DNA of 64,000 nucleotides from Fallopia convolvulus. Taxonomy: Eukaryota; Streptophyta; Magnoliopsida; Caryophyllales; Polygonaceae. The notes under the pieces are model-generated. The model was not told the DNA's origin. It made no database searches and saw only the letters and a program-made list of their open reading frames with translations. Made by a program: the position numbers and the translations under genes. Where the stretch lies: assembly GCA_964016875.1 (NCBI GenBank), contig OZ024721.1:12702109-12766108 (forward strand), in the 5' to 3' direction. Of this stretch, positions 23,291 to 35,067 are shown in pieces (position 1 is the first letter of the stretch; each line of letters starts with the position of its first letter).

Positions 23291-23726
23291 CTGGGTGCGC
23301 GTCCTATTTTCGTTTTTTTTCAAACTACGCGAATAATTCGCCAATAATTCGCCCGTGCCGTTTTTCCCCTTTTTAAGTGAAATGACCAACGCCTTTGATT
23401 TTTCTTCATCCAACGACTCTTGTTCTTTCTTATTTCGCACCTGAACCGGGCCCAAATAACAATAACCTATCAATTTAAACAACACAAGACATGGAAACTC
23501 CAATGATCTAATTGGTCATATCAAATCTATATATCAAAACAATAAAATTCATAAAAATATCCGATAACTAGAAATAAAAAATTCTTCAAAATATTTACCA
23601 TTCACAAATCACAAAACAAATTACAAATATGCAAATTTTAAAAGAAACTAAGATTAGTAAACTAATTAGCTACAAAAAGTATTAAAAGTAAACAAACTAG
23701 TTAATTAGAAAATGGAATTGGAATTG

Positions 23727-26700
23727 TTTTTTTTTGGTCTAGAATGAGGGCAAAGTCCTAAAGCTTTATTAACTTAAGAAATAGAGTTCAATACAAGATT
23801 AGAGTTTCCACATTAGAGTCTAATACAATCAAGAGAGTATCAAACTTAGCAAAAGGAATATCGATAACAAGGGCAAAGTTTGCTGGAGTGGCGGCAATAG
23901 AAATAACATTTCGTGGCACGTGAGTAAGCTTCACGACCCAATCATTAGTCTGCATCAGGTTCCGAAATTGGCCAATAAGATGAATAACAATGTGTTTCTT
24001 CAGTCCGTCATCTCCGATGAGCTTGCAAGCTGACAAGGAGTCAGGCCATCCAATGAGCTTGTTAGCTTTGCTATTCTCACACGATGTGCATCATTTGAAA
24101 TTTGACCCAATTGGAAATTTGGGGTATAATCTATAGTTTAATTAAAACCTTCAATAAAAATATTTGTAAAATTAAAAGGCCCATTATTTAAACAAGTCCA
24201 AAACATTAAAAATGCCCATCTTCCACTTATGCTTTCCTATTGCACAAGATAAATTTTGACTCTAGATCTTCGACTTCCTCGCCCTCCAACTATTTGCTTC
24301 CAATTTAGTCATAAGTTCCCAGCCACTTAAGATATGTACCAAATACGCACTAAAGAGGATCAAGACCTTGAACAAGAAACATAAGGATTCAAGCCAAAGA
24401 TTGATAAGGAGTTAGAGACATACCAATGTTGGTATGTAAAATCATCTCTCACCAGACATACTGCAAGAAGACTGCATAAGGAAACAAGGAGATCTATCTC
24501 TATCCACATAAAAGCTCCAAGAGATGAAACTACCCAAACAAAAGTGAGCCATTTCTCACCTGGCTAAACATCAAACTAAACCAGGTCAAAACTAAGGTTG
24601 GACAAATCTCGACATACAACTCCACGGACTTAAAAAACTATGTAGCATGAGACCGAACAAACCTCGACGTACAACTCCACATGGACTACCTCGGATCAAA
24701 ATACCCCCACCCTCCTTTGAGGTAGCTCAATACCTAACCTATTGGTTCATTACAGGGACTTTGATAATGTGGCAGTCAATTCCACCTTCGGCATGGCCAT
24801 TATAAGAATGGGCTCACCATTAAAATTATCAGTCCTTAGTAGATAAATCAGAGGAAGGTACCTCATTGCTACTTCTAGGGATGGGTGCAAGTCAATAGCT
24901 AGATCTTTATAAGGGAACTTCATCGGTCAACTAAAAGATATGCGGGAACAAGTCAATCAAGACCTTGTAGACGTGTGTTTTTATTTGAAGCACAATCTTC
25001 TCACAACTGAACACCACTCTAAACGGTTCTGAGATTTCTGGCCTTCCAAAGGAAGTGGACTGTAGCTGCAAATCCTATCCTTTTTGCTTTACATATCCAA
25101 GGCGAGCCCCTGGTGGATTTCAAGAGCCACTTGACTACACTCGAGATCGTGGTCATATTCCTAGACATCTTCAACCATGATCTAATCTGAATTTAAACCT
25201 TTGTGGCTAACTTGCACTAGAAGAAAAGGGGATCATGGGACTCATTCTCTTCTAAGCACCAATTACACACGGGATCATGAGACTCATTTTCTTCTGAGCA
25301 CCAAGTACACATTGGATCCAACACTAGGTACGGGATTTTATCAATGGTGGGCAAAGCTCCTCATCGCTAGCTAGGCAATGAAAGTATGATTATGAGTGAA
25401 TTTTTGTGCTCCATATTATCTTAGCCTAGATATTCTTAGGGGAGGAAATTCTAACTGCCTCATACGCTTTGCTCAATTGAAGTTTCCCATGCAACTCCCA
25501 ATTGTCCATACCCTGGGCAGCCAAGTCACTAGAGCCAAAGTAAGAGACAATAGAATCTCAAACCTCTAGAATCCTCTTGATGAGCGGGGAATCTATATTG
25601 AAAGGAGCCTTCCTTATGGAAGCTCCACACTTGATGGACTATAGGTAGGAACTCTTCATGCTCAATCCATATGTTGAAGAATTTGAAAGGAGACTTGGCC
25701 TTATTTTCTTGGCCAAAAATTGAGGCAATACACAGACAATGATCTGAGTGGATGCCAGGAGGAGGGAAGGAGGCTTTGCAGAACACATCTTGCATATGCT
25801 AGTCGTAGTTGATCATGACCCTATCCAACTTACTACAATTAGTATGTACCATTCGTCCAAGTGAGCCAGTATCCTATGAAGGGGACATTCGTCAAACCTT
25901 GCGCATCACAAAACTCTCTGAAATCATGTATTTCGTAGGTAGTGACATCGCTTCAATTAGCTCTCTCATCATCATCATTCAAAATAGAGTTGAATTCACC
26001 CAAGAAAACTCAAGCCTCATGGTTTCTCTCACACATATCTTGAAGCTCAACCCACAACAAACGCCGTTTCACAATAGAGTTCATTCCATACACCATTGCA
26101 ACCATGACCACTTATTGTGTCATCAACAAATAATCTTGCAATAGATACTCTGACCAGAAATAGATAACACAAAGACATTGACTCTACTATTATGCCGCAT
26201 CATAAAAATCCTACCCCCTAGTATTGTGGCAAAGTTATCCATAAAGCTCCAAGAGTTAAAACCCGACGCAATCATACGGTCCAATAAAGTAGAATCTAAT
26301 TTTTGTTTCTAAGACCCCTAGAAGCAAGATGTCAAAATCTCGTAGGAGCTTCCGCACACCATTTTGTTTTTGGGTTGGTGCAAACCCCTAATGTTCCAAG
26401 AAGCTATCTTCATTTAGAAGAGTTACCTCTTCGTCCTCCACGTATGTTGGTTGCACTGGGCTAGGTAAGATACCTTCCAAGTTTCCATTTTTCACTTTAC
26501 CAAAAGGAAGTTGGCTTAGCCCCAACACTACCTTGTTGTAGTTCGGATAATTGCCTTTAAAACGTGCACTTTTCCTCCACTTCACCTCTTGAAAGCCTTC
26601 ATCATCGGTGGAAGCAGAATTAGAAGATTATTGGTTAACAACCACCAAATTCAGGTTTGTTGTTCCACAAGGACTACCTTCTTTTGTAGTCACTATGTTC

Positions 26701-27180
26701 CATTTCACATCCCTACCAAATTCTCTCTATTGGGAAGAAGCAAGCGAAGGAGAAGTAGCCACATTCGGTGAAGTCTCCTATGTTCCCTCGGTTGCCTCCT
26801 CCAATCAATCTATCATAATTGGCTCAAGACTCGACCCGTGTTCTAGGAATGGTGGGTTCAAAAGGTCAAGCTCCACAGCTCCAGTCTATGTCAGATCATG
26901 ACCTTGTTCTTCCCCATGAACGCACAAAGCAGGATCTTTGATCAATACAATTGAAGCCTTCAAACCTCTTGACCCACTTATTGTTAGATCATTCCATTGG
27001 GTCTTAGTGTTGGTACCATCAAAAAGACCAACTATCGGACTAGCAGAAGCACACAAATCCGTAGAAACTCCTAGAGCATGCTCGACACTATTAATCCTCT
27101 TAACATCACCATCAGTACCAACATAAGCAAAAGTTTCTTGTCCGAAGAGACCACACACAACATCTTGATCTAGGCTTCCA
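23727..27180 (-). mobile_element. LINE (L1-like), minus strand, lacking the RT core
   Basis: Minus-strand order: a probable ORF1 C-terminal region (frames at 27158-26886 and 26585-26388); ORF2 start MKIASWNIRGLHQPKNK just below 26412 (endonuclease); an endonuclease end with SDHCLCIASIFG (about 25730); a zinc-binding zf-RVT-like segment with WELHGKLQLSKAYEAV (about 25500-25430); and an RNase H-like end DWVVKLTHVPRNVIS (about 23920). Many stops interrupt it. The RT catalytic block that should lie between endonuclease and zf-RVT is missing. A run of T at 23727-23735 on the plus strand is the poly(A) tail. A zf-RVT stretch is tandemly doubled at about 25216-25320. Confidence 0.75.
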
Positions 27181-27189
27181 ATCCTCTAA

Positions 27190-28648
27190 AACTCAGTGTT
27201 TGACAGGTTGCTAAGGGCATTGACAATGTCTAATTTTGTCAATTTATGCTAAGGGTCAAGCTAATGACATTAAACAAGCGCTTCTTGGGAGGCAACCCAA
27301 GGTTTAGAGTAGTTTTTTTAGTTAATCTTTTGCTTTTTAGGTAGTTTTTGTGTGTGTTTAGATATCTCAGGTCCGAAGATTTTTAACCCGCAGAACCACC
27401 ACCATTGAATTTCTCATCGCCTTACCCGGACAGCTAGAGATCTTTGTGAGTGTTCCTCTTTTCTTTTCTTTTTACTTTACTTTGGGGACAAAGAAAGTTT
27501 TAAGCATGGGGGAGGGAATTACTTTTGCATTGTATATAGTTGCATTAGATTAGGCATATTTAAATTTTTGCATGCATTGATTAAAATCTTGAAAAACAAT
27601 CACAAGAAATTTAAAAAATACAAAAATATTGCATTTAGGTTCTTATTTCCCCATTGTTTGATACCTCTTGTGTTTCTGTGCTTAGATGAAATCCTAACCC
27701 ATGTTTTGCATGATATGCTGAAATTTCTATGAAATGAGCATGATCGTTGATTATTTACTTTGACTATAGGGTTGAGCATGTATTTAGCTTGAGTTTTAGA
27801 TTCATTCTGAAGTTCTAGACACAATTTGCCTTGTGAGATTTATGGCCTTTCATTGATTATATTTGTTCTCTATATTCTTGAGTGTATCACCATGATTCTC
27901 TAACTCTAGAACTTGCGTTTAGACTCTTTTTTTAATACTGATTTATATGATTGAATGCATGACATTAAAATGATTGAGGCAATGTTTCTTTATTAGCCTA
28001 TTATTTCACTTCCTACCACCTTACAAGATCCATGTTTTGACACCCCGTTTCTTTTGAGCTTTAAGCTAATTTTTGATAGCTCCACAAAATGATCCCTAGC
28101 CTAATAAGCTGACCCATCCGGGATTTAGGACTTTAGGTTGGTTTTGCTTTGTGTGAGTTTTGTATAAGTAGGGGGGAGGTTGAAGGAAAAGGTGGAAAAG
28201 AGGAAATACAACTCTAGTGTGCAAAATGAAAAAAAATGAAGGTGAAAAGTAAGTGCAAAGAAAAAAAATGAACTTGAAAGGTTAGTAACCTTCATAAGTA
28301 TAAGAAGAGTTGAAGAAGAGGCAAGAAAACAAAAAAAAAAGTGAAGAAAAAAAAAGAAACAAAGTGCTTAAGAATGTAAGGAGTTGGTAAAGTGGAGTTG
28401 GTGAAGAAAATATGGGAGTAGTAAGAAGAAAAAGTGTGAAGTTTGGGTTTTAGGATTAGTTCTTTATCCCGGATTTAGCACCACATGACTAATTATGATC
28501 CCTTCCAAATTTCTCTTTATCTTGGCCCCACTACATCCCTTAAAAGACCTCATGATTTTTATTATGTTTGGTCCACAGTGGTGGAGAATTAAGACGCTGA
28601 TGCAAGCTTATGGTAGTCTAGTTTTTCTTGGTTGATTTTGAGTGAAGC
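27190..28648 (+). mobile_element. Athila-type 3' internal region
   Basis: Contains AAGCGCTTCTTGGGAGGCAA+CCCAAG (about 27270-27300), a hallmark of the region 3' of pol in Athila and relatives, and the AAAGTTTTAAGCATGGGGGA-type purine tract (about 27495). A purine-rich, non-coding stretch follows at 28160-28450. It leads into the LTR at 28649. No env-like or pol frame is kept. Confidence 0.65.
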
Positions 28649-30189
28649 TGGTAGCTTGCATTTAGATAGTGTTTAGGATGCATATTTATGTTTATATTGC
28701 TTTGTTTTAGCTTAGTTTAGCTTAGTTATTAGGTTTTTAGGTTTTCTAGGAAATTCGGGTTTTGTGCTTGTTTTGTTCAGTTTTGCAGATCTTTAGGTAA
28801 ACAAGCATGAGCGGGATGGATCTTAGATGATTGTGGTGGAGTTTGATGAGGCTTAGAGTGATACAAGTGAAGATTGGAAGAACTAAGGCCCAAGAGCTTG
28901 TGTGAAAAGAACGCTTAAACCCAAGATATGCATTGGAGTCTTGTTTTGACACCTCTATCCTGCAATGCTTGGTTTGGGAGCTATAGTGGTCGGATGAAGC
29001 TGAATTTGGTATCACTGGAAATCTAACTCAAAGAACTACAATTCATATTTTTACTCTGAGTCAAAATTCCAACTCGAAGAGGGTCAAAACAGCCTTTGAA
29101 GTGTCACTTGAATGTTGAACCGAGTACATGGCGCGGGCATAATGACAAGGTGCGCGGCCACGCCATATGAGAGGAGCCTGTTCCGTCTGCCTTTCAACGG
29201 AGACATTGGGCCGCGAGTTTTGGGCCTCGGGTTGGACTTATTTAGATCTTTTTCGACGTGTTTTATTATATTTTGGGATAATTTGATCTTTGGATATCTT
29301 AGGGGTATTTAAACCTTGTTTTTAGTTTCATTTTCATAACTTTTATTATAATTTTGGAGGCTAGGGTTTTCTCTCTCAAGGAGCAAACTTTGAACCTAAT
29401 TTAGTTTTTATTTAATTCAATTATGAATTGCTGAATTTATTGTGTTTGGCTAGTTATTGAAGTCTTGATTTGCATATTGTTGTAAGGTTTGATTTGATTC
29501 TCAACAAACTTGAATTTTTATTCTCTGTGCTTAATTGAATCTAAATTAGAGTTTTGTTAGATTAGCTACCTAATTGAACTTCTAGTTATAACTGAATCTT
29601 ATTAATTACCGATCGAAGTTAATTTGATCAAGGTAGAACTTTAATCAACTTAGTACTGGTTGGACTATTTGGTTAAAGAAGGGAATAAATTCACAAGCCA
29701 CTTAGATGGCTCGTTGCTCTAAGTGCTTGTTTCTATTGATAACTTGAATCGTTATGTTGTTGTCTAATTGAATCTAGAAGGACTACTAGGCTGTTAGATG
29801 ATTAGGGTTGTTAGACTGGTAGTTCTATCAACTAAATCTGAAGTTCGGGTCATAATCCTTAGTGGGGTCATAATCCACAATAGATTATTCAAGTAAGAAG
29901 AGAATCAACAGAATCAATGATCAACAAAGAAATGTCATGATGAATTTAACTAGTTGAACACACTTGTTTCTTATTTGATAAAATCATCTTTGCATTCATA
30001 TTTGCTTTTTACTTTGCATAGTAGATTAGAATTTTGCAATTATAAAAAACCCCATATTTTTATTACTTGGCACGCAAGTAAGAACATAAATACACGAGTC
30101 TATGTGGGATCGACCCTTACTTACCATTCTATTGAGTTTGGTTAAGTTAGGATTCTTTGATAGGTAAACGACTAAAAAATACCTCATCA
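28649..30189 (+). repeat. LTR of the Athila/Tat-like family
   Basis: Starts TGGTAGCTTGCATTTAG and ends ATACCTCATCA. Matches 4233-5595 and 30432-31986. No PBS follows; instead a 242-bp piece of 3' internal sequence leads to the next LTR. Confidence 0.8.
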
Positions 30190-30431
30190 GAAGCATGTCC
30201 CTTAAACACTTGAGAGTGATAGCAAACACATAGTCTTGGTTAGGTCTTGAATGGATGAATAATCTTTGCTCTATGCTTGGATAATATGCATGCTATGAAG
30301 TCTTGGTCGGGTTTTAATTACATGTTGAATTGCTCGGTTGATTATGAGATGGATGTATGATTGTAATGATGTGGTGTGACTTAGATTTATGTCTTGATTG
30401 AGGACAAACAAGGGTTAAGCATGGAGGAATT
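30190..30431 (+). mobile_element. Short 3' internal remnant between two LTRs
   Basis: Ends GAGGACAAACAAGGGTTAAG, then CATGGAGGAATT directly before the next LTR, i.e. a 3' UTR and polypurine tract. The arrangement LTR - 3' internal - LTR suggests unequal recombination between tandem or related elements. Confidence 0.65.
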
Positions 30432-31986
30432 TGATAGCCTGCATTTAGGTAGTGTTTAGGATGCATATTTATGTTTATTTTGCATGGTTTTAGCTTAGTT
30501 TAGTCTAGTTCTTAGGTTTTTAGGTTTTGTAGGAAATTCGGGGTTTGCGCTTGTTTTGTTCATTTTTGCAAATCTTTAGGTGAACAAGCATGGACGTGAC
30601 GGATATTAGAGGACTATGGTGGTACATAAGAGGATCAAGATGAAGATAATAAGTGATGTAAGTGAAGATTGGAAGAGCTAAGGCCCAAGAGGTTGTCGGA
30701 AAAGAACGCTTAAATTTGGACTATGGATTAGAGTCTTGTTTTAACACCTCTATCTTGAAATGTTTGGTTTTGGAGCTATAGTGGTCGGATGAAGCTGAAT
30801 TTAGTATCAATAAAAAGTTAACTCGAAGAGCTACAATTCATTTTCTTACTCCGAGTCCAAATTCCAACTCGAAGGGGGTCAAAACATCATCTGAAGTGTC
30901 ACTTGAATGCTGAACCGAAGCCATGGCGCAGTCATAATGACAGGGTGCGTGGTTGCACACCTTTTACAAAGGCCACGCCTTCTATTTCTCTGCGACAGAA
31001 TTGGGCCGACGCAGTGGGCTTCGATATGGGCCTTAATGTTATGTTGACCGATGAGTTTTATGTACTTTTGGAGATATTTGATCTTAGAAAGTCTTTGGGT
31101 ATTTAAACTTTAGTTTGACCTTTTTTGTCATAACTTGGCTCAAATTTGGAGACTAGAGTTTGTTTTGGAGAGAGTTTTCTCAAAAGAACAACCTTTTAAT
31201 CTTTTGTAAGTTTTTCTTAATTCAATCATGGATTGCTAAAATCCTTTGTGTTTGACTAGTTATTGAAATCATAGATTGCATATTATTGTGAGGTTTGATT
31301 GATTCTCAATAACTTGGATAGGTTTTATTCACTGTGCTTAAATGAATCAAATTTATTCTAGGGTTTTGTTAGATTAGCTACCTAATAGAACTTCTAGGTT
31401 AATTTACAACTAATCTGATTAAGTCTCGTTTGGGATTGATTAGATAAAGTAGCAACTATAATTGTTTAGACTTGTTCGGGCTATTCAGTTGTAGAAGGAA
31501 ATAAACCACATATAACTTGATTAGCTGTTTGCGTCGAGTATTTGTTTCTATCGATACTTTGAACTTAAAAGTTGTCGTTTAATTGAATCAAGACGTTGTT
31601 TTAGGTTGTTAAATGATTAGGGTTGTTAGGACTATTAGCTTTTTTAACTAAATATAATGGTTTGGATAATAATCCACGATAGATTATTCAAGTGAATTGA
31701 GAATCAAGAGAATCAATGATCAATAAGCATATCTATGATGGATTTAACTAGTTGAACACTTGTCTCTCATATATTTACAATCAACTTTGCATTCATATTT
31801 ACTTTCTAGTTTGCATATTAGTTTAGATAAATCATTCAAAAAAAATCCATCTCGATTACTTGGCATCTAAGTAATAACAAAAATACACGAGTCTCTATGG
31901 GATCGACCCTTACTTACTATTCTACTAAGTTTGGCTAATCTAGGATTCTTTGATAAGTATTAACGACCAGTGAAAATACCTCATCA
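30432..31986 (+). repeat. LTR of the Athila/Tat-like family
   Basis: 1555 bp, TGATAGCCTGCATTTAGG to AAATACCTCATCA. Directly followed by an unrelated copia fragment, so this LTR lies at an insertion or recombination boundary. Confidence 0.8.
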
Positions 31987-32515
31987 TAGGTCAAGGCATT
32001 TTCTTATTTTCGCATAGTTCACTACAAATTTCCGCCTATTGTGACTCCGATTGGGCGAGCTGTCCACTCACTCGGTGCTTAGTCACTGTCACTTTGTCTG
32101 TCTTGGCGATTCCCCGGTCTCTTGGAAAGCGAAGAGACAACCCACCGTTTCACGCTCCTTTGCCGAAGCGGAATATCGAGCCATGGCCACCACTTGTTGT
32201 GAACTCTTATGGCTCAAATATCTTCTTCGTTCTCTAGGCATCCAACTTTCTAATCATATGCGTCTTCATTACGATAGCCAAACCGCCCTTAACGTTGTCG
32301 TCAATCCCTTTTTCAAGATCGGGCTAAGCACATCGAGATCGACTGCCACTTTTTTCGGGATTTGATTCAATCTGGAGTTTTCGTCACCATGCATATTCGC
32401 ACATCAGTACAATCGGCGGACCTCCTCACAAAAGCATTAGGCCGGCAACAATTTCAATTCCTTCTCTCCAAGCTTGGAATTCGGGATCTTCATCATGCAC
32501 AAGCTTGAGTGGGAG
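31987..32515 (+). pseudogene. copia RNase H tail, 5' side lost
   Basis: Shows the C-terminal end of a copia polyprotein: GQGIFLFSHSSLQISAYCDS (frame through 31990-32050), then after a frame change SPVSWKAKRQPTVSRSFAEA, EYRAMATTCCELLWLKYLL (to about 32230), DSQTALN, and QSADLLTKALG (about 32410-32440), ending at a stop near 32506. The purine tract GAGTGGGAG follows. This is a different copia family from the one at 10861. Everything 5' of RNase H is missing, cut at the LTR end at 31986. Confidence 0.85.
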
Positions 32516-32659
32516 TATGGGAAGGTATCAAATGTATGATCTGTATAGATAAGATTTTGTTTATAGTTTATTCTTTCCTTATATAGTTAGGCCTCTACTC
32601 TCTAGGATGGTTTTCAATATTGTTTTCACACTTGACCTCTTTGTATATGAACGTGGTTT
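32516..32659 (+). repeat. Probable start of the copia 3' LTR
   Basis: Directly after the polypurine tract, TATGGGAAGGTATCAAATG onward is probably LTR. It is interrupted by the hAT element at 32660 and seems to go on after 34896 (CACCTCAATGAAACTATG). Its end could not be fixed. Confidence 0.45.
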
Positions 32660-34888
32660 TAGGGTTGTAAACGAACCGAGCCGTTCGCGAGAAATTCGGT
32701 GTTCGACTCGGTTAAAGTTCGTCCGTGTTCGGCTCAATTTATAACGAACCGAACACGAGCAAGCTCGAAAGATAAATGAACCGAACTTGAACACAAGAGA
32801 ATTCGGCTCGTTTGTTCATGAACAAGCTCGATTATATGTTCATGAACAAGCTCGATTATATATTCGTGAACACGTTCGATTTTATGTTCATGAACATATT
32901 CGATTATATGTTCACGAACAAATTTAATTATATGTATAAAATATAAATATACTATAACAATATAACCCATTAACCGGCCCAACCCAATATCTTATTCTTT
33001 TTATTTTGGTTGAAGCCCAATATCCTATTCTAAGTAACCCTAAAATGCTAAAATTTCCCTTCCCTTCTAACCTAAACCTCCGTCCGCCTCCTCCTATCTT
33101 CTTCTTGCCCATCGCTCTCTCTGTCTCTCATCTCTCACTCTCAAAGACAGACTCCACCGCCGCTCTCTGATCCATCGTCTCCGACTCTCCCCTCTCAGAT
33201 CTCTCCTATTTTTTGGCTCTCCCAGACTCTCTCTCCGACTCTCCCCACAGCTCTCTCCGACTCAGTGACTCTCCCCTCTCAAATCTGCTTCTGGTGCTCA
33301 GTTGTCTTCTTGCCCGCCACACCCTCTGTCTATCGTTTTCTTTTTCATCGTTGATGTCTGTAGACTTCTTCATTCCAGATCTGATCTAAATCAGCCTGAA
33401 CAAGGGCTTCGGTTGTCCAATTGTCTGTCGGCGCCGTTTGTCCGCCCGTCGATATCTTCCAAGTTCCAACTCCGGTGAGCAAGCCTCTACCCTAAGGTAA
33501 ATCACTATAAATCTGCCTCTCTTCTTCTTTTTCTCGAAAATCATTCTTTTTCGAAAATCAAAGATATTGCTTATATGTCCACGGTTTTCACTAGGTATTA
33601 CTGTACATATTCTTCATTATTTTCTAAGGAATCCATGCTTTTGGTGGATATTGTTGTCAATGAATGTTCTATTGTTTATGGTGTTTTTGATGCTTGCTGT
33701 GGCTAGTGATGTTTGAGCTGTAGTTCATATTATTCAATTGCCTAATAATTTATTGTACATGGTAAATTCTTTGTTAGATTGTGTGACTATGTTCGTGTTG
33801 TGGAGTCTTGAGATACTCATCTTGACATTGCTAAGTTATGCACTGGTATTGAGGTTTTGCTTAACCTCATGAACTGTTAATATTTTTTCTGCCTTTGATA
33901 AGCAGTTTCTTTGTTTAACATAAAATTAATGAGTTGGAATTATGAGAGCGGGAGTCGTCGAGTCGATGAAACAATGTAACTGATCTTTTTGTACGAGCTA
34001 GAAAAGCGCAAAGATATATGTTTGAGATAAAAGGAATTATCTCTTGCTTTTATTATGTATAATTATTCTATTTACTGTTATTATTGTTATATCTTATGAA
34101 TCAAGAAGAAAAGTAAAGTCAGAGAAAAAAAAATTGATTATCAAATGTTTAGTTTTTGAAATTTGTTTTAAGTTTATGCTGTTTAAATGACTTTTAATGA
34201 TGTTGAAGTGAGAACTTTTAAACTATCCATAATCTGATTGTGTTTTTTATAATATTAATGTGTTATTCTCTTGTTTTATAGGCAAATGGATGCAGCTATT
34301 GGATCAGTTGCGAATTCATCATCTACCATTCTACTCTCGTTTTAGAATTAGAAGAGAATGAAGTTATTGAAGTTGCAAATTCAACCCCTATCAATACCTC
34401 AACTGAAGACAATGATGTAGAGGAAGTTCATGAGTAGGTTGTATTTGGTATTTTGAATGAAAGATTTGTGTAACTTTTTCATGTGGTTATGTTTGTTTGA
34501 GTATGGAAAATTAGTAGGTTTGTATTTTGTATTTTGAATGAAAGTGAGGGTGTATTTGGTATTGAAAATGAAAAATGAGCAGGTGAGGTAAGTAAATGAG
34601 CAGTTTGTATTTGTATTTGTATATGGTATTGTTAAATGAGCAGGGTTTTTTGTTTGATTTGTTCGTGAACAAACTTAATGAGCATTGCTCGTTTAGTTTG
34701 CTTGTGAACGAGGTAAACGAGCAAGCTCGCGAGCTGAGCTCGAGCTCGACGAGCCCTTGATGAACCGAGCTCGAACAAAAATTTGAGCTCGAATCGAGCT
34801 CGAGCTCGAGCCCGAACAAGCCTTTGAATGACCGAGCCGAGCCTGAGCATTTAAAAGTTCGGCTCGGCTCGGTTCGATTACAGCCCTA
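32660..34888 (+). mobile_element. hAT element, 2.2 kb, non-autonomous
   Basis: Terminal inverted repeats TAGGGTTGTAAACGAACCGA and, reversed, TAGGGCTGTAATCGAACCGA. Exact 8-bp duplication CGTGGTTT at 32652-32659 and 34889-34896. Both ends carry long runs of GAACCGAGC / GAGCTCG subterminal motifs. The middle keeps the leader of a transposase gene: a CT-rich 5' UTR (33110-33480), a long intron ending at about 34282, then ATGGATGCAGC with a frame containing NEVIEVANSTPINTSTEDND, closed by a stop near 34436. The BED zinc finger and catalytic domain are deleted. Confidence 0.92.
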
Positions 34889-35067
34889 CGTGGTTTCACC
34901 TCAATGAAACTATGAAAGGCAGGCAAGGCAATTCATTTCAAACAACTTCTTTCAATATCATAAAATATTTATTATTTCTATCAAAGAGAAATAAAACATT
35001 GCAATTTATTATAAAACAAAGCTCACAAGCACATATAATTAATTTTAAAAAAGAGAAAAAGAAAAGA

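Larger units (their letters stand above)
21345..23480. mobile_element. Mutator-like foldback element with TTTGTTCAT repeats
   Basis: The two ends are degenerate inverted repeats of roughly 150-200 bp. Left: CCAGGTGAGAATTAAAAATA, then TCAACGCCCTTGATT, AAAAAGG and ACGGCACGAGC. Right, reversed: TCAGGTGCGAAATAAGAAAG, then TCAAAGGCGTTGGTC, AAAAAGG and ACGGCACGGGC. Both are followed inward by TTTGTTCAT-type tandem repeats in opposite orientation. Long inverted ends and no hAT/CACTA signature suggest a Mutator-like non-autonomous element. No 9-bp target duplication could be fixed and no transposase is present, so the class is an inference. Confidence 0.5.

Noticed and set aside
32734..34926. Glu/His- and Arg/Ala-rich frames in the hAT element
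   Set aside because: They are translations of subterminal GAACCGAGC and GAGCTCG repeats.
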